Shown: piece after piece, positions 1 to 12,598 of the stretch
How positions within the stretch are numbered: position 1 is the first letter of the stretch
How the letters are laid out: each line of letters starts with the position of its first letter
The notes under the pieces: generated by a model
What the model was told of the DNA's origin: nothing
The model's database searches: none
What the model saw: only the letters and a program-made list of their open reading frames with translations
Made by a program: the position numbers and the translations under genes
Source: Desmodesmus armatus
Lineage: Eukaryota > Chlorophyta > Chlorophyceae > Sphaeropleales > Scenedesmaceae
Assembly (NCBI GenBank): GCA_007449985.2
Contig: VIIQ02000227.1
Span: 1 to 64,000 of the forward strand
Direction of reading: 5' to 3'
DNA: 64,000 bases

Positions 1-687
1 GGCCGCACAGATGTGTTTTGCTTTTCTTAGGGGGGGGGGACTTGTTTTGCATGGGGTGAAGGCTGCAAAACTGTGCAGCATACGCACTGGACCTACGCAC
101 ATCTAGCTTCAACCTTGGCAGCGGCGCCACAACTGTGTTGCTGTGTCTGATGCCCTCGTCATTTTGCAATACCCTGTGTGTCCATGTGTTACTGCCCTTT
201 TGCAGTGCTTCAAGCTGGCCGGCACACCTGGCGCTTCCTGACAGGCAGCAGCAGCAGCATGGTGGGAGCTGGACACCGGCTTGGGCGGCGGCTCAGGCCT
301 GGAGCAGCAGCAGCAGCAGCCACGTCAGGCAGCCGGCAGCAGCAGCCCTCATGCCTGGCGGCAGGACCAACACATTCGCTTCCTGGACAGCAGCAGCAGC
401 AGTGACGCCACTGGGTTGGTGCAGCAACCAGCAGGCGCGCAGAGCTAACCGCACAGCGGCCGCCAGCAGCGGCAACAACAGCAGCAGCAGCAGCAGCAGC
501 GGCTGGGTGTGTGGCTGTGGCCCTCCACTGAGGTGCTGCTGCAGCTGGGGTGTGTTGGTGCTGCCGTGGGTGTGTATGTAGTGTGCATCACTGGCAGTGG
601 GCAGCAGGGGCAGCTACAGCAGCAGCAGCAGCAGCGGCAGCAGCAGCTGGTTGTGGAAGCGCTGAGAGGACAGGCAGTCAGGTAGCT

Positions 688-723
<36 letters not shown>

Positions 724-1717
724 GCGGCGGCGCCCGCGGAAGCTGCAGCAGCATAGGATGCAAAGCAGGAGGGGTGGCATCATGGAGGTTTAGTCAGGCA
801 TCAGCAACAGCACAAGCATCAATATCAGTAGCAGCAGGACAGCAGTAGCCATAGCAGCATGGGCGGAAGCATCAGCAATAAGTTGGTAATTTGTACTTGA
901 TTGATGACGGAGCGTGGGAATTGTTCACATATGGCCGCAGGCCATTGGCGGTCCCCAACAAGAGCAGAGGGGCTGTAGCTGCTGCTTCACAGCTGGGTGC
1001 GTCAGACAGCATTACTGGTATGTTTGAGGGACCCACACGCACTTGGCAGTCTGACACCTCTCTGCCCCGTGCACCTATATACGATACCCGTGTACTTGCA
1101 CACTCAGTGACACTCAGTGACTGTACTACAGTGAATGTAGTTTGGAGACAATGGATCGGGCTGCTCAATCTTTTGTTGGGATAGCAGCCTTGATAGTGCC
1201 ATGTGCTTGAGGTCCTTGAAACACGCAACTGGGGGTGTGGTGGAGATGAGGGCGGTTTGGTGGCATGGCTGTGCCACAGCACCACACACCATGTCTCAAA
1301 CTGTTACATCACAAAACAACCACCGAAACCACGTAAAGCTGGCCAGCGACCCAGATTACCATTCGTCGTATCACACCTTCACCTCAGAACTCCGCCAGTG
1401 TCTTCAAACACAATTCAAGAAGTCTGATCTTGATCTGCCAATCATTAGCTGATTGTTGTCCGCCGAAGCACTATCGACCCGTCTCCGCGTGCATTGATTT
1501 AAGAAATTTTCAGCACACAGGCCACCCTAAGGTAACACAGCAGCGGCACAGATCTGCTCAGTACTGATGTTGCTGTGTGCTGCTTTGCATCGGGCCCTGT
1601 TTGGTGTGCTATGCTCAGTTGGCAAAGATTACGGCCAAGTTGTGCTGCGAAAGTGTCCATGCATCTGCTCCTGTGTTGTACTGCTGCCAGGTTGAGCAGT
1701 GCTGAGGCGCACCATCC
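1..1717. other. Repeat-rich leading region, no supported gene
   Basis: This stretch is dominated by CAG/CTG trinucleotide tracts (about 240-740) and holds many short open frames in several frames on both strands, as such tracts always do. Around 900-1180 there is a repeat-free open stretch on both strands, but I see no recognisable domain and no splice pattern that would favour one of them. It may contain exons of a gene that begins left of the window. I do not call a gene here. Confidence 0.5.
688..729. repeat. (CAG)n microsatellite
   Basis: About twelve uninterrupted CAG units pass into a short CGG run. Similar CAG/CTG tracts recur across the window (for example near 3790-3839, 7022-7064, 12553-12597, 29052-29082 and 62480-62523), some inside real exons where they code for poly-Gln, poly-Ala, poly-Ser or poly-Leu. 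Confidence 0.85.
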
Positions 1718-3202
1718 ATGCTGTTGGCGCTGCCCGACCCCTGCCTGCTGGCAGTGCTGCAGTGCTGTGCAGCTGACAGCCAGCGCAGCTTGTGCAGTGC
1801 CGCGAGGTCGCACAGCAGGCTGCACGAGGCAGCTGTCCGGGCGCTGCGCAGCATCACAGCAAATGTCCCGGAGCAGCAGCAGCTGGACAGCGTGTTGCTG
1901 TACCTGGGTAAGCATGGCCAGCATGTTGACAGCATAAACCTCAGGGGTGTTTCGAACTATTCTATCGAGGATATTGACGATTTCATCGAGCACCTAGATA
2001 AGGCATTCACAGTAGTCCTGCTCAGCTCCCACCCAGCCTGAAGCTCAGCAGCTTGCAGCTGTCACAAATGGGCTTGCAGCTGCGGCCGGGCGCTGGCTTC
2101 CAGGGCGTGCTGGGGCTGCTGCTGGGGTAGCAGCCCTTGAACAGCTGACCCTCAGTGCCTGCAAGCTGCTTGATGGGAAGAAGGACAGCATAGCAGCAGC
2201 AGTGTCCCTGCTGCCTGCCGGGCTGAGGCACCTCTGCCTCGACCGCTTGCGCTTTGATGGCCCGGGCCCGCCGCGGTGGACACTGCTGGCTAATGCACAA
2301 GTACCCGCCAGCGTGCTGCAGCAGCTGCAGCAGCTCACCTACCTTGAGCTGGGTGAGGTGGATGTCCTTGACACCGACCCCGCCAGGCCTGCCCTGCACT
2401 TCCTGCAGTCTTTGACACGGCTGGTAGACCTGCAGCTAGACGATGTTGGGACCCAGGCAGAGTCCAGCATTGCTGCCAGTATGCTGGCCGGCACATGTCA
2501 CCTGACGCATCTGTCGTGAAGTATTACGACTTTGAACCTGGTGTTCTGGCTGGCAAGACGCAGCTGCAGCGGCTGACAATGTACTACTGTAGTTCAGATG
2601 GTGCTGACGATGTGGCACAGCTGCTGTCACACCTGCAGCCCATGCAGCATCTCACACACTTATCCCTGGTGAACAGCTTGCAGGCTCCGGGTGGGGACGC
2701 TACCCGCCAGCAGCAGCCTACTCAGCCCTGACAGCCAGCCGCAAGCTGCAGCACCTTGACATCAGCCACTGCAGACTTCCAGCAGGTGTGTGGCAGCATA
2801 TGCTCCCTGCCGGCAGCCAGCTGCCGCTCCTGCGGTCCCTAGACATATCGGGCACCATGCAGATATCATTTCGTCCGTATCCAGCCCTTGAGAGCAGCCG
2901 CCTTGCTAGCTGCTGCCCAGGCCTGCAGTCTCTGGGCATAAAGAACTTGCAGTACAGCGCAGAGCAGGTGGCCGCACTGCAGGGGCTGACCGCGCTGCAC
3001 ACCCTGGCATTGGGTGCCAACGGTCCAACGGCAGCTGAGGTGCTGCAGGCCGTGTGTCAGTTAACAGGGCTTAGAGACCTGGAGCTGATTGTTGTTGAGA
3101 CTTCTTTGGAGGCGCTGATGCAGCTGACACAGCTGGCGCAGCTGACAAGGTTGTGGTACGATGTGCAGCATGGCTGGGACCAGGTCGAGCTGACATGTCA
3201 GG
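1718..3202 (+). pseudogene. Broken F-box/LRR-like gene
   Basis: The start at 1718 opens a segment rich in Leu, Cys and Ala (beginning MLLALPDPCLLAVLQCC) that resembles the F-box-like head of a leucine-rich-repeat family I associate with Scenedesmaceae. It is followed by LRR-like units such as LEQLTLSACKLL, LTYLELGEV, LVDLQLDDV, LTHLSLVNS, LRSLDISG and LHTLALGAN. These units sit in order but in changing frames: frame 2 to about 2025, then frame 1, frame 3 (about 2130-2519), frame 2 (2520-2730) and frame 1 (2750-3202). At least four frame changes in 1.5 kb, with an in-frame stop at 2039-2041, argue for a decayed gene rather than introns. A GT at 3203 could be a donor after the last open segment. 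Such families are thought to act as protein-interaction or ubiquitin-ligase adaptors; the function here is unknown. Confidence 0.6.
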
Positions 3203-3791
3203 TGGGTCGCAAGCGATGTGTTTGCGTGTGTGCCCTTTGTGGATTGATTGATGCTGCTTGCCAACAGGCTAATCGCAACTCAAGGCGGATGTGTATTTGC
3301 ATGTCTGAAGTTCTGTCCTACTGGTTTGGACGAAAATCATAGCCAGACTGGCAGTGGTGTCCCGTCAAGGTGTCAGTACCTTGATGTGCCCAGCCTAGCA
3401 TGTGCATCATAATGCTGGCAAAGACACTGGCCAGGCTGTGATGTCCGCCCACCCTTGTAGCGGCTCGCAGTGGTGAAGGGGTTTCGGTGGTTTACCCTTC
3501 ACGCGTGGTGATACCAAGCTTCGGCTTCGGCAGTTAACTAGGTCTGGAGAGTACCACTATGTGGTGAAAGTATCCAGTAATGAGGGAATGACAGCACAGT
3601 GGCAGCATATGCAGCGGCAGTTCCATCTCCCCTTCCTCCTCCTTTTATAATCAAAACCTACACCTGCAGCAATGCATGCATGGACTAAGTGGGCATGACA
3701 CTTTGGATGCACTTTCAGGTGGTTCTTTACTTGCGGCTCTCTCCTTGCTGCTGCCGCTGCCGCTGTTGCCGCTGTTGCTGCTGCTGCTGCT

Positions 3792-3822
<31 letters not shown>

Positions 3823-5300
3823 TGCTGCTGCTGCTGCTGACACTGTTACTGCTGGTTTGCTGTGCAGGCTCCACATGACGAGCCTGTATGGCGCCAGGTG
3901 CTTGAACGCCAGTTGAACTACAGCGAATTCCCCCACTACAGGCAGTGCTACAACCCCTGAGTGGAACAGCAGGCGGCTGCTGCGCTGGCAGACAAAGGTA
4001 GGAATTGAGTGGTTGTTTTGTGTGTTGTAGGGGTACAGAAGATGTTGTACTGTGTCGCTGCACTATGCAAGGGTTCAACAAGATTGAGGCTATGAGTTGC
4101 TGCTTCTGGAAGTTTTATATATGGGAGTTTTTCCTTATGGGAATGCAGTAGTGGCTGTCAGACTACACCGTGGTTGACAGTGACGGCGGTGTCCAGGGTG
4201 ATATTCAATTCCGAGTTTCTGAGCTTCTTGAAGATGCTGATGAGCTGCATTGGCCCTCTGGCTGCGTGCAGTTAGCAACTTCCTCATCACCCCCCACCCC
4301 CTCCACCCACTACTGTTTGTGCTTGCTGTGAGGGCGATGAGATGGACACAGAAGGGGTGAGGCCCATTGACCTTGATATGTGGGAGGAGGAGGTGGGGGG
4401 GTACGTACAGTAGGGGCTGGTATGGTCACTATCCCCTTGTCTATGCGGCGTTTTGCCGCTGCATATTTCATACATGCAGAGTCAAGGTCTGTGCTGCAGC
4501 ACCAGGGCCGTAGCACTGCGTATGTTTGGTGCAGTATATCGTTGGGGGAGGTTGACACGGGGCACGTCAGACAACAGTGGCACCAGTTGCATAGTTTGTG
4601 CTTGTGAGAAGGATGCAGGTCGACCGTCAGCAGTACCCACATGTTCAGCTGGTGGAGGGGCTTTGCCATCAGCTTCACCAGGCGACCTCTCACCACATTC
4701 AGTACTATGTGCCGCATGTTTGTGCTGTCATTTCTTGCCGCAGGCTCTCCACTGTCTGAGGCCAGTGCGCGCCTTGCGGCACCCGGCAGCAGAAGAGCAC
4801 CCACCAGTTCAGCACCAGCACAGCACCAGCACAGCACCTCTTCCCAGTTTAGCAAAGCACAGCACCTCTTCCAGCATTAGGGCTCTGGACTGTTGTGGAT
4901 GGTGTTGTGGATGGTGTGCAGCCTCAGCGAGAAGTTGACCTGTAGCAGCAAGCCTGCTGCAAATGGTGTTGCTGGTCGTCACACCACATCACCGGCTCAC
5001 TGCTGCTGCTGGCAAGCAGCAGCACCAACCTCACATTTCAAGGTTGCGGCAGCAGCATATGTTTTGTACAACACAGTGTGAGGTGAATGGTTGTGTGGGT
5101 GGCCATTGGCTGCTGCGGGTGTGCGTGTGTCCCATCTCTGCAGGCATAGGTGTCGTGTTTGCAATGATGGAGTTGTGATGTAATTCGGAGCGGAGCTCCT
5201 GGGTCTGTCAGGTGTTGATATTGTAAGGCATGTGTGCTGCGCAATTGCCTTGCTATCCACCTGCCCACTTGGCCCCCCAGTGCCGCGTGATTTTTGAGGA
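3203..5300. other. Intergenic or eroded sequence with weak exon candidates
   Basis: No complete gene is visible. Two plus-strand stretches are exon-like. The first is 3868-3986, preceded by a TGTGCAG acceptor and followed by GTAGGA; it is open apart from one in-frame TGA at 3957-3959. The second is 4150-4270. They could be tail exons of the LRR-like gene or of an unrelated lost gene. A Ser/His/Gln-rich open stretch at 4310-4880 has no recognisable domain on either strand. Confidence 0.35.
3742..3839. repeat. CTG/CCG-type trinucleotide tract
   Basis: A 98-bp stretch made almost entirely of CTG, with CCG and TTG variants. It reads as poly-Cys/Leu on plus and poly-Gln/Ser/Ala on minus. I see no splice context that makes it coding. 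Confidence 0.8.
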
Positions 5301-6558
5301 TACTTCATGCTCCAGTTTGCAGGCAGGGTTACAAAGTACTCAGTAACCCTCCTGAACAAGGCATCAAACACCCTTCAATGTGAGACACGACGGCCCAGCA
5401 AGACACACAGCAACACACACACACAATCAATCACAAGCCTCAGGCAGACAAACCATTGGGCAAACATCCTGCAGATCCAATGCGCTATGCCAGTGCCGGC
5501 AAGTCTAGCAAGAGACAATAGCTTAGCTAGCAGCAAACAGACCTTCTACAAGCTACATTATCACCTAACAAAGCATGCCGCCTTGTGCAGGGGCCACTGC
5601 ATTTCAGCTAGGTTGGCCGCTCAGCATGGCACCACAATGTATGAATCAAGCTACGCTGAACCTCCTCATAGGGGCCCCCTAGTGGCACTGCTTTGGAAGC
5701 AAAAGTTATGCTAGACAACAACCAACTGCCATGTGTTTCAACGGCAGAACTGTGGGGACCCTAGAATGTTGTACAATGCTGGAACTTGCCAAGCGGCAGT
5801 TCCGGTGAACACAGTCTGTAACTGACAAACATGCTGTCACTGAGTTGAACTGAACAGGCAGGGGGGGGTCCTTGCATGAAGCCAGGCAGTTCACCACAGA
5901 GTGTGGTGAATGCCGCATGCAACAGGCAACACACAATACGAGTGCAACCCAACTCACAGTTCCAACCAGCAAGCCACACAAGGTCTACACTACATGCCTG
6001 TCAATGCTGTGTGCTGCCGCACATTGATACATGGCATCCAAAAATGCTGCAGTGCAGCAGATACATACTGATCAGTCCATGTTCCCAGTCACTCAGCAAC
6101 ACCCAGCCAGGCAGGGTGCCAACCACCAACTGCAAAGCAATCAGGACCACCAATAAGCCCTGAATAAGTCACAGCCCAGCAATGACAAAAACCCGACTGG
6201 GGCCCAATTCAACAGCACTGACATTCCAGCAAACGGCAGCAGGTCACGGCACTTCCAACAGGGAACACTGTGCATAGCCGCTATGTAGTGAATACAGCAG
6301 CTGTCTGGGAACAAAACCCCAGCCATGTTCAGGCTGGACCCAACTTGGGTGACACAACACTGAGCAGCTGTACAAGCATAACTGCACCCAGCTGAGCGTT
6401 GGTGGCATTGGCCAAGCTGGACATCTATACACCACGGCACATGATCACTGCCGTACCATTGTACGGTAAAAGCCACAGCCAACACTGTTGGGGTCCACTC
6501 ATCTGCCGATTACGACAGCGGAGCGGTCACACCAATGCAAGTGCTGAGCAGGCCAGGG
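5301..6558. other. Probable 3' untranslated region of the minus-strand FYVE-like gene
   Basis: No domain or consistent exon is seen here. The region lies directly downstream of the stop codon at 6559 of the minus-strand gene. Green algal 3' UTRs are often long and end shortly after a TGTAA signal; the minus strand has TGTAA at 5333-5329. That makes a UTR of about 1.2 kb possible, but this is inference from one weak motif. Confidence 0.3.
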
Positions 6559-7018
6559 TCATTCCAAAGGCTGCAAAGTGCAGCGGTTGAGCCACAGCCC
6601 CCCATACTGCAGTGACTGCAGTGCAGGTGGTGCCTGTGCAGCTGCCAGTGCAGCACGTGCGGCCTCACGTGCCGTATTGACCTCGTGAGCAGTGGACAGC
6701 ACCATGTGCTCATCCCACTCAGGCCACATTGCGCAGCGGTGGTGGTACAGGACCTGGGTGACCTCCCTTGCCACACCATCATCCCCAACCACCCACGCGA
6801 CGCAGAAGCGGATGCGATCGCACCAAGTGGCCCCCTCCACCTTGCCCACCCACCCTTGCATGGCGCGATCAGCAGTTATCATGCCAGACACCTTACCACG
6901 CAGGGCAGAGCCAACCTCCACCGTAAAGACGTGGGCTCGGTAGCAAACCAGCGGCGACATTACTGCTACTGGCACAGCAGCAGGAGGGGCCTCCACTGCC
7001 TGGTCAGCAGCACTGCTG

Positions 7019-7067
<49 letters not shown>

Positions 7068-9679
7068 GAGGGGGCTTCACTGCCTGATCAGCAGGGTCCT
7101 GCACTGGCTGCTCAACTGCTGCTGCTGCTGTATCCGCAGGGAGCTCCACAGCAGGCTGGGCTGCACAGCAAGCGGCAGCACTGCCACTGGTGCTGCTGTT
7201 GCGGCGGCTGGAGCAGCTGCTGCCGCAGTCGGACACGTTGCGGCTGCCTGCTCTGCTGCTGCCAGCGGATGACACTTCGCTGTCAGTAGGCACTGAGGCG
7301 GTGCTGGGCTGGGAGGTTAGCACCCCGCTGCTCTGCCTGCTGAGGCTGGTGGTACTGGTGCTCTGTGAGGCGTCGGTGATGGTGGTTGTAGCGTGGGTGC
7401 TGGCAGTCTGGATCAACTTGAGCTCAGTGGTCTCTGTAGTGAGGTAGTCGGCAGACAGGCTCCTGGGGAGGACACTGGGCATTGCCTTCACATTCTGTGT
7501 GCAGAGGGTACATACAGCGCAAGTGATCAGCACAGTGCTGTGGGGCCGTGCCAGGTGCAGAGACAGTGACCGTCACAGTGCTGAGAGTCGTACATTGGCA
7601 ACTGCATTGCCTCTTATGAGACCGGCAGCAACAGGCTGCTGCACTTTCTTTGCTGAAATAGGCATACGTTGGACTGGGCAGTTTGATGGTTGCGGCACCG
7701 TGCCCTGGGGGCACACTGTCTGCTATTCCATGCATTGGCAAAGCAAGCTGTTTCCAGTGCTACATTGTGCAACAAGGTGCCTGCAGAATGCAAAACACCC
7801 AGAGGTCTGCAGCTCCCAGAGTGCCCGGCATTGAATGCCACTCACCTCAGAAGGCAAGGAATGGTGGTGCACCAGCAGAGCCTTGCCAGGTACAGTGGCT
7901 GAGTTGGTGTGAGCCGCTGTGGAGGTGACACACTCGACAGCGTCTCCCTTGTGTCCCTGCAGGCAGCAGCAGACACCAATGTGTTTGTGAAGCATACATG
8001 AACGTTGATGGCCAACACGCGGATGCAACAGCAGGGGAGGGCGGGGGGGGGGGGGGCTGCATTCCACTGAGTCGCCGTGATGAGCAGTGGTTGAAAGGGA
8101 GCACAGTGCCACCCTATGTCAATGTACATGGCATATTGTGTAGTGACTCGACCACCATGATTTCAAATGAATTGACTCCTGCTGCATTATTCCTACTACA
8201 TGGGCCAGCCTGGCCCATGTAGTAAGAAAGTTTCTTGTAGTTCAGAAAGTTTTTGAACTACAAGGAATCCCCTCTGACTCACCTTGTAGATTGTCTGGTA
8301 AAGAGACATGAGTGAATACGCCGTAGACAAGTAGAACACCACATGGACGGCAGTAGTGACGGCGGGCACAGCCATGTAGCACACCACTGCCACCATGGTG
8401 CATGCAGAACTCAGCCAGCCAATTGCGATGTTCTGGGTCCGACAGTCGATGAAACTTGAAGTAGTCTGTGGACAAGATAGTGAGGAGGCGTACAACATTA
8501 GGTCAGGCATGGCCATCCGTGTAGTCCAAGCTGGACAGTTTGCCAAACTGGCCATGTTATGTTGAACATCCCATGTGACAGTTTGCCAAACTGGCCATGT
8601 TATGTTGTACATCCCATATGTCAGCTCGGCTACCTGCATAGCTGCTGACTTGAAGTGTTGCAATATGTGCGCCACCTGCTGACTCATACACACTGTCGTG
8701 CCGCACTGCTTTGCCTTGTCGTGTGGCTGCATGCAAGTGTACTCACTACTTCTGGAAGCCTTCCAGCCGCTGCGGCGCAGTGCACCCTCAAACATTGCAC
8801 TCACCTTGAGACAGTTCCAAACGCAGCGGCAGCACACGCTTGTCGCCACAGTGGCCCAGCCAGCGACCTTGGCATTCAAGGCAACAGTATTGAAGACGAC
8901 TTGGGCTTTGAAGGCAGCACTGTTGATGGTCACCAGGCTGGCTGCCAAGCAGTGGCTTGCAGCACTCAGCAGCATCTTGCACGACCAGGTGGCCAGGCTG
9001 GCCCAGGGGAGGTGAACGCAGGCCAGCAGGGTGACCAGCGTCTGCAATGGAGAAAGTGGTGGGCAGGGATGGCACACATCATCAGGGTGAGTACATGGCC
9101 AATGACTGCTGCACTGACAGTGAAATGTCCTGCACATGTGCATGCCTTCGAGAGCACTACTGGCAGTACAGATGTTGTCCTGCTGAAGGAATTAATGTAC
9201 ATCAGGTGGAGCGAATGCGATGTAGAGGTTGTTTCAAAGGCAGAGCGATTGAAACCAGGTTGAGCTGCTGCTGTACAGGCATGCCCTTGCTGCTTTTGCT
9301 CCCTCTCTGGGCTCCACACGCTGAGGTTGACGGTCTGATTGACACACCACCAATGCACATGCTCACCAGCATCACGTTGAGGGAAAAAATGTAGGGGTTC
9401 GTTGCCGTAGAACTTGTCAATGTAGCTCTTGAAAACGGAGGGGGTCACCTGACAGCAGCACACAGGATAGCAGCAGATAGCGGTCAGACCCGGGTTTGCG
9501 GAACGGCTTGGTACATGCATGATTGACATTCATATTGCGATGGAAGCACATGCTGTTCAGGCAGGGGCCAGCAGGCGTCTGTCTTGGCATTTACGAAGCA
9601 GGATGGTGATTGATGAGCGGGAGCTTACCTCCTGGCCCTTGCGCCTGCTTGCCCTCATTGAAGCCCTTGTCGATGCCAT
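6559..9679 (-). CDS. Multi-exon protein with divergent FYVE-type zinc finger
   Basis: The exons I can join are 9679-9629 (start, MASTRASMRASRRKGQE), 9448-9367, 9041-8805, 8465-8283 and 7956 to about 7850; all have GT-AG borders and phases that connect directly (0, then 1 throughout). A terminal exon at 7494-6559 has phase 0, so at least one exon near 7720-7600 must change the phase. The fourth exon carries RRHYCRPCG, the signature core of FYVE domains, followed by a VSLP stretch. The fifth exon supplies RVCHLH, where FYVE domains normally have RVCxxC. The first CxxC pair and the central CxxC are not typical, so zinc and PI3P binding may be altered. The last exon encodes a Ser/Thr-rich stretch, an Ala-rich linker coded by CAG-type repeats, and a C-terminal region of about 130 residues (VCYRAHVFTVEVG onward) that I do not recognise. 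FYVE proteins usually act on endosomal membranes; that role is inferred. The 9041-8805 and 8465-8283 exons are also open in a second, hydrophobic frame. Confidence 0.55.
8194..8267. repeat. Two adjacent perfect or near-perfect stem-loops
   Basis: Positions 8194-8207 pair perfectly with 8211-8224 (14 bp, 3-nt loop). Positions 8231-8244 pair with 8254-8267 (11 perfect bp plus a G-T and two more pairs). Both lie in the intron just after the donor of the 8465-8283 exon on the minus strand. Confidence 0.85.
8534..8619. repeat. 43-bp tandem duplication
   Basis: Positions 8534-8576 are repeated at 8577-8619 with two mismatches. The unit starts GACAGTTTGCCAAACTGGCC, which is itself partly palindromic. 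It lies in an intron of the minus-strand FYVE-like gene. Confidence 0.9.
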
Positions 9680-11420
9680 GATGATAACGTTGAAGTCTGT
9701 TGGTGTCGTCCGGTGTGAAAGCTCGGTAGCTGGCAGGAACTTCGCAGCAAGTCAAGACTCTGGTGTGGTACCAGCGTCAGCTCAGGTGTTGGGAGGCAGT
9801 GGGTCGACAGCTGTGATAGCTGAAGACACTGGAGTGGCTTCTCTAGGCTCCTGGGCTCCTAAAAGCTTCACCCCAGGCCTAAAACCCAGCTCATGAGCCC
9901 GGAGCAGATAATGTTGGGCAGTCAGAGGGCAGATGCAGCTCAAACTAATTCTCCATGATCTAAGCCAAACGTTCCTGCCTTTAATTGTGCCAGTGGTGCT
10001 GTGCTTGACCTGCACGTAATAACATCTTCCCTTGTGGCAACCACAGCTGTTGAATTTGAGCTCAATCAAGTCAATGGCAAAGTCAAACCCCACAACAGCA
10101 ACGGCGTCAGCAGTGAGCCTCAACCTGACTCATCTTTGTCGAAGTTACGAGGCATAAGCTGTTGCTTGTACTCACTTACTCAAAGCTCTCTCACGGCTGG
10201 ATCATCCGTTCAATTGATGCTTCATAACTGCATTTGTGATGCCGTACTGGACGATTGAGCCATGGATCAACACTGCTCGAGGCAGTTCATGTCCCACAGT
10301 CTCTGGTGTGGCAGTGAGTTTGTGTTGCCATTGTTCCCTGAAGGCCGAGCAAATCACAACTGTAATCAAAGCAAGCTGCAGCAGTGCCCTGTGTGCACCG
10401 CTGCTTCCTCTACACCTCCAGCTGAGGTTTACTGAGGCAGCCAGGCTGGCGATCATGACTGGGTGAGCTGGCCTGCCAACCTTGGGTGTCAGCACTGTAG
10501 GCATGTCCCAGTAGCATGTCATGTATCTGATCCACAGGCATACTGCTGCAGTCAACACCTCGCCTCTTGGCCTGTCTTGGCTTGAAGCTGTGTGCTGTGA
10601 ACAGGAGGGCGGGTGAAAGAAAGCAGGAGCTGTGCCTGCCCTGTCAGCTGTGTCAGCACTCGCAGGGCTTAAGGGTAATTAGCACGCAGCTGTGACAGAG
10701 TAGCAACACGGACAGCATGGTCATGCGTTACAGTGCTGTGCCATGATTACTGCCCCTGCAGGGCTCTGTGGGGTGGTCCCTCCTGTGTCCTCCCCTCCTG
10801 CCAGCTGTGCACATGATGCTGCAGGCACAGTGGAACCATGACTCTGCCAACGACCAATCAATGTGTCAGTCAGTGGGCAGCTGGTGGCGTGTAGCTCTTT
10901 GGGCTTGCACATTCACAGCGCTCAGCGCTCAGAATGGCTTTCAGGTGCCAAGGCCTGGCGGGTCAGCACCTCAATCACCAGCACAGGCATCCAAGTTATC
11001 TCTCCGTGTTGGCTGCTGCAGGTCAGCACAGCTGTGGCAGTGGCAGCTGCCAAGACTGCGCAGGGTGGTGTGCTACTCACAAAGCAGCAGCTGCACCCCC
11101 AGGGGGGGGGGGTACTTTAGGGGACTTCACAGGTGTGTGAAACAGCAGCAGGACTTGCAAGCTGTGCTGCCTTTGTTCTGGTGCTGGTTGCCAGCCGTGC
11201 AATTGGCAGGACTCTTGGCAGACATGCAGGACCCTCCAGTGTGGGCGCGCCTGCCTGGGCAACACCCAGCACGTTGGCGTCTCAGCTCTCAGATCAGGCA
11301 GTGCCCTTCGTCAGCAGCTGCCACAGTGCCAGCGTCACAATGGACTTCAGCACGCCCAGGGTGGGGCGTGGTCAGCAGCAGCAGCAGCTGTTACTGCAGC
11401 GGCGTCTTTAGCTGTACTGG
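9680..11420. other. Upstream region of the FYVE-like gene, with unassigned exon candidates
   Basis: The region from 9680 should hold the promoter and 5' UTR of the minus-strand gene; I see no clear TATA box. On minus, 10558-10202 contains an exon-like hydrophobic segment (LLQLALITVVICSAF) after a short acceptor, and 10123-9782 is open without a recognisable domain. On plus, 10740-11410 has short open stretches with possible splice sites, including a hydrophobic segment near 11163-11220. These may be early exons of the gene at 11421-13035, but the phases cannot be fixed. Confidence 0.35.
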
Positions 11421-12258
11421 CAGAAAGTGTCAACATGCCAACAGTCACCCTTCACCCTTGCTGCACATGCTGCTGTTTGCCACCAAGCAGGTACCCAGTG
11501 CAGGTGTCACCCAGGCTTGTGTTGACATCACTGTCTGTTACGAGACAGCACAGCCCGTGAGCGCAGAGTGTTGCACTCAGCCCCTGTTCCCAACTCCCCC
11601 CCCCCCCCCCATGTGCCCTCCTTGTTCCAGGTTCCGTGCTGGCTGCGCGACAGGGGCGGGCACAATGTGCTGGTAGCAATGTTGGCGGCAGGAGTGCAGC
11701 TCAGGCGCAGCAGCATGCATGGCGGGTCGTCAAGCAGTCTGCTGCTGCAGTTGAGGCACACCAGCCGTAATGCTGGACCATCTCAGCACAGCCGCAGGCG
11801 CCAGGCTGCGGCAGCAGTGCGTCCAGCCATGCATGTGCTGCTGTGGCCGTACTGCAGGTAAGGTGAAATGTCACCACGGTGGTGTGCTTGTGCCCCCCCC
11901 CCCTCACACACACCACCATCACCACTATGCCTGTTCTACAAGGGAGGCCATCACACACCTTTGGCACCTCCCACCTTGACACCTCAGCCATACTCCACCA
12001 CATCCACCACATGTATGGATTCTGGATACAGCTCTATCAAGAGACAGTTGCACCCCTACTCTCTATCAGGCTGATGAATCTTTCTGCAACGGAAGGCAGC
12101 ATCTGCTGCCAGCACAAAAACAAGGCCCAGCCTCTGCTGTGCACACCGTTACATCGGCACTGTTTCCATTTTCTTTGGGTTGTGTGTGGGGTGGTGGGTG
12201 GGGTGGCAGGATCATGCAAGTCTTGGCACAAAATTGGAGCATGCAGCAGCAGTGACAG

Positions 12259-12289
<31 letters not shown>

Positions 12290-12555
12290 CTGGTTGCCAT
12301 CGTCCCTTGGTCAGGCACTTCACCAAGCTGTGCTCGAAGTGTCAACATCACGTTGCTGCTGCAAGTCAGCAGCTGTCAGCTGCTGTTGAATTTAGGGGTT
12401 GCACGTGTCATGGGACCGGCCCGTTATTGGATAACATGGGCGCGCATGCCCATGCCCCTCCCCCCCCCCCCCTCACCCAGATGCACATGGTTGACTGCTT
12501 GTGCCGCATGCTCCTAAGTAACCCAACTGAGCTCTGCCTTTTGCTACTGCTATTG

Positions 12556-12598
<43 letters not shown>

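Noticed and set aside
445..783. Cys-rich or Ala-rich proteins read from CAG/CTG tracts
   Set aside because: Trinucleotide tracts are open in all frames; without splice context or non-repeat sequence they do not support genes.
3868..3986. In-frame TGA at 3957 in an exon-like stretch as a possible selenocysteine codon
   Set aside because: No recognisable selenoprotein family, no SECIS-like structure identified, and the exon itself is only weakly supported.
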